From: Aerococcus sp. UBA6277
GTDB lineage: Bacteria; Bacillota; Bacilli; Lactobacillales; Aerococcaceae
Length of the DNA stretch: 51,199 nt
Direction: 5' to 3'
NCBI RefSeq assembly: GCF_002440555.1
Contig: NZ_DJUR01000016.1
Coordinates: forward strand, 1 to 51,199
The notes beneath the pieces were generated by a model that saw nothing but the letters and a program-made list of their open reading frames with translations, ran no database searches and had not been told where the DNA came from. This document shows, one piece after another, positions 9,664 to 16,985 of the stretch (position 1 is the stretch's first letter; each line of letters starts with the position of its first letter). Made by a program: the position numbers and the translations under genes.

Positions 9664-10864
9664 ATGACAGATAGAGTTGCTGGTTTACCTTATACAGCTG
9701 TATATAAGGGGCTAAATTTAATCCTGCAGCAAGATACGGATATTGTGCCAAATATTGTCGGCCACGGTGGAATTGGAAAGTCCCAAATGGTGCGTGACTT
9801 AGCCAAACATAACGGTTTTGGTTACTTTGAAATTACCTGTTCATTACTGCAACCAGGGGATTTGACCATGCCAGTTCCTAAAGAAGACCATATCCAGTAC
9901 TATTTAAACCCTCAAATTCAAGGGGCCATTACAGAAGCAGAAGCTAATCCAGACCGCAAAGTCATTCTTTTTTTGGATGAATTTAACCGGCCAATCGCCA
10001 TGGTGCAAGGGGAATTGATGAACCTGGTCTTACAACGTAACTTGATGGGCCACCCCCTTACCGGACAATGTGGTGATTATTACCGCAGAAAACCCGTCTA
10101 GTGATGTGGAAGGTTTTGAGAACACTTCATATGCTACAAATGCCCGTGACATGGCCATTAACGACCGGACCATGCGGATTCGAATGGGTGCCAACTTAGA
10201 AGATTGGCTTACCTCTTTTGCCCAAAAGACACGCACAAGTAATCCAAGTCGGACCATGATTCATCCCTTGATCACTGAATTCTTGCAGGCTGATGGCCGT
10301 CAATATTTCATTGTCATTGATGAAACAAGGGATAAAAACCCAACGCCACGTGCCTATGAACGATTATCTAACCTCCTGTACGCTTTTGAAGATGCGGGTC
10401 ATGATATTTATCACCCAACGGATGACTACCTTGAATTCTTGGTTGAAGGAATCGAGGGGAATATTGGGGACGAAGCGGGTCAAGTTTTTGTGACTTTCTT
10501 GAGACAGCAACAAACAGATTTTATTAAACCAACAGAGATTATCCAAACGCAGGGCCCGGACTTAGACCAAGCCATCCTTGGCCGCTACCAAGCGATGCCA
10601 ATCGTGCGTCGTAAACGTGTAATTGAAGATTTAACGGATTATATCATTAACCAACCGAATTTAATTGAAGACAAGCATCTGATCAGCCGTTATACAGATA
10701 TTTTCGTCGCTTCTGAACCGGATGAAATTTATATTTTAATCAAACGAATGCATGACGGGCCGGATGATTCGGCTATTGCGAACTTCTACCAAGCCTTGAA
10801 CCAAAATCCTGACTTTGTGGAGAAAACGTTTGACATCACTATGGCTGTGAACGCTAACCAATAG
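9664..10864 (+). pseudogene. MoxR-type AAA+ ATPase, frameshifted
   Basis: Two overlapping frames together encode one AAA+ ATPase of about 399 residues. The first part (9664 to a stop at 10101) carries Walker A (GHGGIGKS) and Walker B (VILFLDEFNR). The second part continues with LPDNVVIITAENPSS, the sensor 1 region, to 10864. The frames join if one C is removed from the C5 run at 10053-10057. Such ATPases work as chaperones on VWA partners, and the next gene is a VWA protein. AAGGTG precedes the ATG. Either the gene is broken, it is phase variable through the C run, or the extra C is a sequencing error; the rest of the reading frame is undamaged, which favours recent or artefactual change. Confidence 0.75.
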
Positions 10865-10894
10865 GCAATAATCAGGAAGAAAGGGGGTGCCTAA

Positions 10895-12451
10895 GTGAGT
10901 GAGCAGGTATTATTTTCCAACTTTGAATTTGAAAATATCGAGTCGACCTATCGGAAAATGAGCATCGCTTATATAACCTTTCTAAACCATGGTCAATACG
11001 AGGACTATGAGAAATTTGCTGACGCCCAAAATCAACTGTTGGGGATTTTGACGGCCACCCTTATGAACAATCAAGACTCTCAAAAGGGGGCAAGAGATGT
11101 ACTTTTTGCGGGGATTCTCTTCCATACCGACCGGGAGATGAATGGATCACTAGCAAAACCGATTACCGTTGGTTTCCGTGGTTTAGACCTGGTTATGACC
11201 ATTAATCCAATCCTATTCTATCTTTATTATGAAACACCCGAGGGGATGCTAGCGGCCATTAGACAGATGTGTTACCACGTTTTATTTGGCCATATCGTTG
11301 AGTATGATTGGGCTTTTAAAGATGAGGAATCAGCTAAAGTCATGACTGTGGCTATGGAAGCTGAGGTGAACCAATATGTGGATGACCTACCTGATACGGT
11401 AGTAACCTTGAAATGGGTCAAGCATATCACAGAAAATAGACACATTTTGCCTAAAGCAGGGACCTTGTATTATTATAATGAGTTAAAAGCGGTCAAAAAC
11501 GACCCGAAAAAACAGGGGCACAACCAGACAGAATCGACCTTCAATAAGATGCTTGGGTCTGGGCAAATGGACGAATTATACAGCCAATTAACCGGCAATT
11601 TCGATCCTAATAAGGCGGAAGAATTGCGGATTGACTCGGCCAAACAATTGAAAGAGGAAATGAAAAACAACCGGACCATGCAACCGATAACCCCAAACAG
11701 CCAGCACGCGGACCTATACCGGAAATTGATGAATGGGCTGATCAAAGATTCTTATAGTCAGATGACTGAAGAATTAAGGTTAAAATTATCCAGTGAAGTC
11801 AAGGTCAACATCGACCAAATCACCAAACAGCGGGCATTAAACTGGCGGGATGTAATTAAACGAGGCATGGGGACGTCATTAGTGCCTTATAAAATGTCTA
11901 AAAACCGGATGAATCGTCGGCAACCGCACCGGTTAGATTTACCGGGCCGGATTTTAGATACAGCCAGTCGCTTGGTTGCCTTCTTTGATACCTCAGCCTC
12001 ACAAAATGAAGAGGCTTTAGCTTATTCCCTAGGTGAATTGGCCAATATTCAAAAGACCTTGCATGCAGAAGTATGGGTTGTTCATGTGGATATGACAGTC
12101 CAATACGCCAAACCTTTAACCTGTCAGTCTTTGGAAGATATGGCATTTGCGGGTCGCGGGGGGACATCTTTCGCACCGGCCTACCAGTGGCTACATGAAA
12201 AAGGCTTCACCAATGAAGATACAGTAGCCGTTTATTTCACAGACGGCTATGGAGACGACGACTTTGAACGTTACGGTTTTACCAATATGTATTGGGTACT
12301 GACTGAAACAGAAGTGGGCGATCCCTCGCCTCTATCTACTGATGGTGGCGGAAAAGTTTTATATCTGAAAGCGGACGAGCGGTATAACCGACATGTCTTG
12401 CATTACCATAATAACGCCCCAAACAGTCACCAAGACAATGACCATATCTAG
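10895..12451 (+). CDS. VWA-like domain protein with degenerate DUF2201-type metallopeptidase domain
   Basis: A 518-residue cytoplasmic protein, no signal peptide or membrane span. The C-terminal part (from about 365) is a VWA-like domain with a complete MIDAS metal site: DTSAS, then the Thr in GRGGTSF, then the Asp in FTDGYGDD. The N-terminal part resembles putative metallopeptidases of the DUF2201 family. Where those have HExxH followed by GH, this one reads QMCYHVLFGH, so the first His and the catalytic Glu are gone; the following EAEVNQYVDDLP block is kept. It is therefore probably not a peptidase but a binding scaffold driven by the upstream MoxR-type ATPase. It starts at GTG (10895) with AAGGGGGTG upstream. 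Family assignment is from memory of motifs, not a search. Confidence 0.75.
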   Translation: MSEQVLFSNFEFENIESTYRKMSIAYITFLNHGQYEDYEKFADAQNQLLGILTATLMNNQDSQKGARDVLFAGILFHTDREMNGSLAKPITVGFRGLDLVMTINPILFYLYYETPEGMLAAIRQMCYHVLFGHIVEYDWAFKDEESAKVMTVAMEAEVNQYVDDLPDTVVTLKWVKHITENRHILPKAGTLYYYNELKAVKNDPKKQGHNQTESTFNKMLGSGQMDELYSQLTGNFDPNKAEELRIDSAKQLKEEMKNNRTMQPITPNSQHADLYRKLMNGLIKDSYSQMTEELRLKLSSEVKVNIDQITKQRALNWRDVIKRGMGTSLVPYKMSKNRMNRRQPHRLDLPGRILDTASRLVAFFDTSASQNEEALAYSLGELANIQKTLHAEVWVVHVDMTVQYAKPLTCQSLEDMAFAGRGGTSFAPAYQWLHEKGFTNEDTVAVYFTDGYGDDDFERYGFTNMYWVLTETEVGDPSPLSTDGGGKVLYLKADERYNRHVLHYHNNAPNSHQDNDHI

Positions 12452-12460
12452 GAGGTTCAA

Positions 12461-12910
12461 ATGGATACCATCAAAATCAAGAAAGCCTTGGTAAAGGCGC
12501 AAATGGGTGACTACGCCCCAATGGTAAAAGATATTCCCTATGCCACCTTTAAACAACTGAATATTCCCTTTCAATTTAATTTCAAACAAATTGACGAAGA
12601 AATCGCAGCTTATATTGTGGCCAATGGCTATTTAGACATGTTTCCAAGTCAGATGAACCAGTTAAATCTCTTGCAAAAGGGCAACCATTTTAGAATGGAA
12701 ACAGGCATTTCAAGTGACAAGGACAAGCAATTTCTAGCCAATGCATGGGCAAAATACGAAACTATCAAACGGGCTGACTTAGCCAATACAACTAAAGAAT
12801 CCATGATCAGCCGAACAGGTAGCCAAGTGTCCATGTGGGACAAATTAATCGGGCAAGATATACCGGAATTAAAAAATCAGCAAGAAGCATTATTAGCGGA
12901 ATTTGCATGA
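12461..12910 (+). CDS. Unknown 149-residue protein, third gene of the MoxR/VWA operon
   Basis: I do not recognise this protein. It is soluble, mostly helical in appearance, with no signal peptide, Cys pair or catalytic motif that stands out. The second half is rich in Lys, Glu and Gln (for example SDKDKQFLANAWAKYE). It starts ten bases after the VWA stop with a strong AGGAGG, so it is clearly co-transcribed with the ATPase and VWA genes and is probably a third component or adaptor. A hairpin terminator follows. Confidence 0.7.
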   Translation: MDTIKIKKALVKAQMGDYAPMVKDIPYATFKQLNIPFQFNFKQIDEEIAAYIVANGYLDMFPSQMNQLNLLQKGNHFRMETGISSDKDKQFLANAWAKYETIKRADLANTTKESMISRTGSQVSMWDKLIGQDIPELKNQQEALLAEFA

Positions 12911-12941
12911 ATACTCGTTTAAAAAATGCTAACGAAGATAG

Positions 12942-12989
12942 AAGCTGACTAAGTCATGTCAAATTGGATGTGCACTTTGTCAGCTTTTC
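12942..12989 (+). terminator. Terminator of the MoxR/VWA operon
   Basis: AAGCTGAC-T-AAGT pairs with ACTT-T-GTCAGCTT (12 pairs around a T-T mismatch), then TTTTCT. The loop is long, so termination may be partial, which would let the downstream helicase gene be read through. Confidence 0.5.
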
Positions 12990-13046
12990 TGTCTATTATT
13001 TTGGGTTGCATTTCAATTTTCCTTGGCGCATTATGGAGGTAAGAAT

Positions 13047-14762
13047 ATGATGAGTGAGGGGAAGCAGATGGAGAAGCAAGACAGCTTAAAACCGATTGTT
13101 TTCGAGCGTCAAAAGTTTGATCTCGATGACATCCGGGAGATGCATACTTTATATATTGAAGATTACCCAATTGTCTATATCCTGCATCAAAATAAAGAGA
13201 CGAATTCTCGGCCTAAAGCCTATATCGGCCAAACAGTTCATGTCCACAACCGGATGCGGGACCATTTAAAAAATAAAGCACGAAAAGACTTAACAGACGC
13301 TCTGTTTATTGGCCACCAGGCCTTTAACCAGTCGGCGACCTTTAATATTGAAACTAATTTAATTAACTATTTTATTGCGGACAACCAATTTTCCTTGCAA
13401 AATGTGAGTCAGACAGCCAACCTGTCTATGCATAACTATTTTCAAAAGTCCTTATATGACGATGACCTATTTGAAGATATCTGGGAATCTTTACGACGTG
13501 AGGGTTTGGCTAAGGAGACAACTGATAACCTTAAAAATCGAGATATCTATAAATTATCACCCTTTAAAACCTTGTCTGAACCACAGCGTGCTTTAAAAGA
13601 GAATATCCTCGATTATTGCAAGCGGGTGATGCAAGCTATTCACCAAGAAAAAAACGTCAAAAAGAAGGTCTATGTCATTCACGGTGAAGCTGGAACGGGT
13701 AAGAGTGTCATTTTGTCATCCCTATTCAATACCTTGCAAGAAGAGGCCCGGCAAAGTCATTCAGTATTGGCTGGGACTAAAAACGTCTTAGTAGTCAACC
13801 ATTCGGAAATGTTGAAAACTTACCAACAAATCTCAGAATCACTGCCTTATCTAAAGAAGAAGGATTTCGCTAAACCGACGACCTTTATCAATAATCAAAA
13901 AATTGAGGAAGCAGATATTGTCTTGATTGATGAAGGCCATTTGTTGTTGAGCCAGCCGGATCCCTATAACAATTTTCGCGGGGAAAACCAATTAGATGCC
14001 ATCATGGACAAGGCCAAGGTTGCAGTGCTAATTTTTGATGAAAAGCAATATTTGAAGGTCAAGAGTAAGTGGCAATCGGAAGATTTAAAGACGATTTTGA
14101 AGAAATACGACGCCGACGAATTCCATCTGACCGACCAATTCCGTATGAACGCCTCACCAGCAATCATGAATTGGGTGAATGATTTTGTTGGGCAAAAAGT
14201 GACGCCACTTCCGCCTTCTGACGACCACTTTGAATTCAAGGTCTTCGACGATCCAACTGCCTTTAAAGATTATATCTATCAAAAGAATGCGGATAAGGGA
14301 TTGTCACGAATTGTGTCCACCTTTGATTTCGCCCATAAGAAGAATGGCGACGTCTATCTAGTGGATGAAGCTGGCATCAACCTACCTTGGAATACTACCG
14401 ATAGTAAGGTGACCTGGTCAGAGCGGCCAGAAACAATCAATGAAGTCGGGTCCATTTACACTGTCCAGGGATTTGATTTAAACTATGTGGGGATTGTACT
14501 TGGACCGTCGATTGATTACGATTTTGAGACTGAAAGATTAACAGTCGATCCAAGCAAATATCAAGATACGGGTGGTTACAGCGGTGCGAATCGTTTTGCC
14601 AGTCATAAGGAGGCAATGGCTGCTAAAGAGCAGATCATATTGAATTCAATCAACGTCTTGATGAAGCGGGGGATATACGGCTTAGCCATTTATGCGGTTA
14701 ATGACAATTTGAAGCGGAAATTACAGGACATGAGAGTGGAGGCAATGAAGAATGGCATCTAG
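13047..14762 (+). CDS. GIY-YIG nuclease fused to DUF2075 helicase-like NTPase
   Basis: A 571-residue cytoplasmic protein with two parts. Residues about 39-120 form a GIY-YIG nuclease domain: VYIL, then KAYIGQT, the Arg in HNRMRDH and the Glu in NIETNLI, so the catalytic set looks intact. From about 200 on is a DUF2075 (Schlafen-3-like) superfamily 1 helicase-type NTPase: Walker A GEAGTGKS near 214, Walker B VLIDEGHLL near 292, DQFRMN near 364 and SIYTVQGFDLNYVG near 471. GGAGG at 13035-13039 fits the ATG at 13047; an in-frame ATG at 13071 (EKQDS) also has an SD-like GAGGGG. The stop overlaps the next gene by 11 bases. No clear promoter is seen. Roles in nucleic-acid processing or phage defence are plausible but unproven. 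Confidence 0.85.
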   Translation: MMSEGKQMEKQDSLKPIVFERQKFDLDDIREMHTLYIEDYPIVYILHQNKETNSRPKAYIGQTVHVHNRMRDHLKNKARKDLTDALFIGHQAFNQSATFNIETNLINYFIADNQFSLQNVSQTANLSMHNYFQKSLYDDDLFEDIWESLRREGLAKETTDNLKNRDIYKLSPFKTLSEPQRALKENILDYCKRVMQAIHQEKNVKKKVYVIHGEAGTGKSVILSSLFNTLQEEARQSHSVLAGTKNVLVVNHSEMLKTYQQISESLPYLKKKDFAKPTTFINNQKIEEADIVLIDEGHLLLSQPDPYNNFRGENQLDAIMDKAKVAVLIFDEKQYLKVKSKWQSEDLKTILKKYDADEFHLTDQFRMNASPAIMNWVNDFVGQKVTPLPPSDDHFEFKVFDDPTAFKDYIYQKNADKGLSRIVSTFDFAHKKNGDVYLVDEAGINLPWNTTDSKVTWSERPETINEVGSIYTVQGFDLNYVGIVLGPSIDYDFETERLTVDPSKYQDTGGYSGANRFASHKEAMAAKEQIILNSINVLMKRGIYGLAIYAVNDNLKRKLQDMRVEAMKNGI

Positions 14763-15078
14763 TATGGACAAGGTCAATCAGTTCCGGGATGAGCGAAATT
14801 GGCGACAATTTCACAATGAGAAGGATTTAGCCCTTTCAATCACCTTGGAAGCGTCGGAATTACTGGAAATCTTCCAGTGGAAAACGGCAGCCGAGGGTGT
14901 TGAGGATTTGGACGCTATTAAAGACGAGTTAGCGGATGTGCTGATTTATGCTTATATGTTGGCCGATAATTTAAATTTGGATATAGATGACATTATTGAA
15001 CGCAAGCTGATTAAAAACAATGAGAAATACCCGGTTGAAAAAAGCCGTGACAACAACAGTAAATATACAGAACTGTAA
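14752..15078 (+). CDS. MazG-like nucleotide pyrophosphohydrolase
   Basis: A 108-residue protein of the MazG/dCTPase-like all-alpha NTP pyrophosphatase superfamily, expected to split (d)NTPs to (d)NMP and pyrophosphate. The metal-binding helices are visible as EASELLEIFQW and DELADVLIYAYMLAD, about 25 residues apart, with the ExxE and ExxD acidic positions. The typical N-terminal RDERNWRQFHNEKDLA block is present. The start overlaps the helicase stop by 11 bases, with GGAGG nine bases upstream inside the helicase gene, so the two are translationally coupled. The pairing suggests the enzyme works on nucleotides released by, or competing in, the helicase/nuclease reaction; that is inference. Confidence 0.9.
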   Translation: MASSMDKVNQFRDERNWRQFHNEKDLALSITLEASELLEIFQWKTAAEGVEDLDAIKDELADVLIYAYMLADNLNLDIDDIIERKLIKNNEKYPVEKSRDNNSKYTEL

Positions 15079-15080
15079 GC

Positions 15081-15120
15081 AAAATCGCGACCAGCCTCAT
15101 TCAGGACTGGTCGCGATTTT
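15081..15120. terminator. Bidirectional terminator between mazG-like gene and mntH
   Basis: A perfect 14-bp stem (AAAATCGCGACCAG at 15081-15094 with CTGGTCGCGATTTT at 15107-15120) sits between convergent genes. A/T ends on both arms allow it to serve both strands. Confidence 0.9.
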
Positions 15121-15136
15121 ATTTATATATAAGTGT

Positions 15137-16678
15137 TTATTTTGCAAAGGCCTTATTGCCTTTATATAAAGTAATGATGGTCCAAACGAGTAAGGATAGG
15201 ATAAAGATCATAGTTAAAATAACTAGGACATGGGCTAGGGAAATTTGCCCAGCTGTCGGGTTGTCACCGAAGAAGGACAAGATTTCATCCGGTAAACCAA
15301 GCATGTTTAAAACAGTTAAACCAATGACAGATAGCCAACCCAAAACTTTGACAATAAGCGTATTTTTAAAGCGGTGACCCATATCTTTTTCAGAGTCGGT
15401 AATCATGAGTAAAGGAATGATTGAAAATGGTAGGGCAAGGGCTAAGAAGACTTGGGAATTGTTCATCAAGTTATTCAAGGCGATATGCTCTTCGACAGTC
15501 CCTTTTTGGCTGGTATAGATGACACTTAGGACGACTGGGATAATGGCGATTAAACGAGTCATTAACCGACGGGCCCAAAGTGGCAATTTCATTTCAATAA
15601 AACCTTCCATAATCACTTGGCCGGTTAGGGTGCCAGTAATGGTTGAATTTTGACCAGAAGCAAGTAGGGCGACGGCAAATAATGTGGCTAATACGCCTTT
15701 TGATGCTAAATCTGCTAAGACAGAATTGGCCATAAAGTTTGGATTAGACAAGGCTTCATATAAACCAAAGAATGACGGGTCTTGAACGACGCCAGTTTTG
15801 AACACAGCAGCCCCCATGACAAGTAATAAGGCATTGACGACAAAGGCAAGCCCTAATTGAATATTAGAGTCCCACATGGTAAAACGTACTGCAGCCGCCA
15901 CTTGGTCTTGATTAGCGTGGTCTATTTTCCGACTTTGTGAGATAGCGGAATGCAGGTACAAGTTGTGGGGCATGACTGTCGCACCAATAATGCCTAGTGA
16001 ACCGGCTAAGGGAGTCATCCCGTTCACTGCTGGACTGGTTTGGAGGACATCGCTGGTTGGTACAAAGGATGCGATAATGGCTGACCAAGTGGGATTTGAT
16101 AAGGCCACTTGGTAGACAAATACGAATAGGATAACAAAAATTAAACAAACGACAATGGCTTCAATCTTCCGAAATCCGATACGAGCGAGTAATAATAGGA
16201 GCAGAACATCGAAGACCGTAATCAGAACAGCAATGAGTAAAGGTATATTGAATAGAAGGTACAAGGCAATGGCAGCCCCAATAACTTCTGCAATATCAGT
16301 TGCCATAATCGCCAATTCAGTAATGATCCATAAGATAAAAGCTAGTTTCTTACCGGTCCGTAAGCGGATGGCTTGGGCCAAATCTTCTTGGGTGACAATC
16401 CCTAGTTTGGCTGCCATATATTGGAGTAGCATGGCCACAAGCGATGATGCTAAAATCACAGACATCAGCTTGTATTGGAAATTTTGCCCGCCAGTAATGG
16501 AAGTTGACCAGTTACCTGGATCCATATAACCGACGGCAACTAAAGCACCAGGTCCGGAATAGGCTAATAGTGTTCGCCAAAATCCTTTACCGGTTGGGAC
16601 TTCAACTGTTCCATTTATTTCACTTAATGAAAGATCACTAATTTTTCTTTTATGCTCTATACTCGATTCTTCTGTCAT
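15137..16678 (-). CDS. mntH: NRAMP-family Mn(II)/Fe(II) transporter MntH
   Basis: Proton-coupled importer of manganese and other divalent metals in the cytoplasmic membrane. The 513-residue product has the NRAMP metal-binding motif DPGNW (Asp53) in the first helix and MPHNLYLHS in the sixth, with about eleven to twelve hydrophobic segments. The N-terminal 30 residues are hydrophilic. AAAGGAG precedes the ATG. It is transcribed away from mutS and has its own promoter. An MntR-type operator is expected, but I do not see a clear one. Confidence 0.96.
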   Translation of the reverse strand: MTEESSIEHKRKISDLSLSEINGTVEVPTGKGFWRTLLAYSGPGALVAVGYMDPGNWSTSITGGQNFQYKLMSVILASSLVAMLLQYMAAKLGIVTQEDLAQAIRLRTGKKLAFILWIITELAIMATDIAEVIGAAIALYLLFNIPLLIAVLITVFDVLLLLLLARIGFRKIEAIVVCLIFVILFVFVYQVALSNPTWSAIIASFVPTSDVLQTSPAVNGMTPLAGSLGIIGATVMPHNLYLHSAISQSRKIDHANQDQVAAAVRFTMWDSNIQLGLAFVVNALLLVMGAAVFKTGVVQDPSFFGLYEALSNPNFMANSVLADLASKGVLATLFAVALLASGQNSTITGTLTGQVIMEGFIEMKLPLWARRLMTRLIAIIPVVLSVIYTSQKGTVEEHIALNNLMNNSQVFLALALPFSIIPLLMITDSEKDMGHRFKNTLIVKVLGWLSVIGLTVLNMLGLPDEILSFFGDNPTAGQISLAHVLVILTMIFILSLLVWTIITLYKGNKAFAK

Positions 16679-16716
16679 GGGCTACCGTCTCCTTTGGAAA
16701 TTTCTTTTGCAAATAG

Positions 16717-16745
16717 AGTATACGCCTATAAAAGGTAAAGGTAAA
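16717..16745 (-). promoter_or_regulatory. Promoter of mntH
   Basis: On the - strand, TTTACC (16745-16740), 17 bases, then TATACT (16722-16717). TTTACC is repeated immediately downstream of the -35. Confidence 0.65.
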
Positions 16746-16872
16746 TATAAAAATAAGGGAAACCTAAAATAAATACATAAGAAAGCCACAAATGGTTGGG
16801 TGATGACTTGGTTAGCTAAACTTTCTTGGCCTATATAGACAAAGGCCAGACTCGTACAAGACATCAGATTTG

Positions 16873-16881
16873 TGGTAAAAT
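16873..16881 (+). promoter_or_regulatory. Extended -10 promoter of mutSL
   Basis: TGG followed by TAAAAT (16876-16881), about 105 bases before the chosen mutS start. No good -35 is present. Confidence 0.45.
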
Positions 16882-16985
16882 GACAGAGATTAGGAAAAGT
16901 GAAGGGGAGACCTTTTTGTCATGCCCTTATACATAAAATAGATGAAAAAAGAAAATGTAAAAAAGATAAAGTGAGTGAATCTAAG

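Noticed and set aside
10070..10864. Separate gene starting at GTG 10070
   Set aside because: It has no ribosome-binding site, begins inside the ATPase core, and continues the upstream frame after removal of one C.
13006..13034. Promoter TTGCAT-N17-CATTAT before the GIY-YIG/DUF2075 gene
   Set aside because: Transcription would start at or after the ribosome-binding site at 13035-13039, so it could not serve this gene properly.
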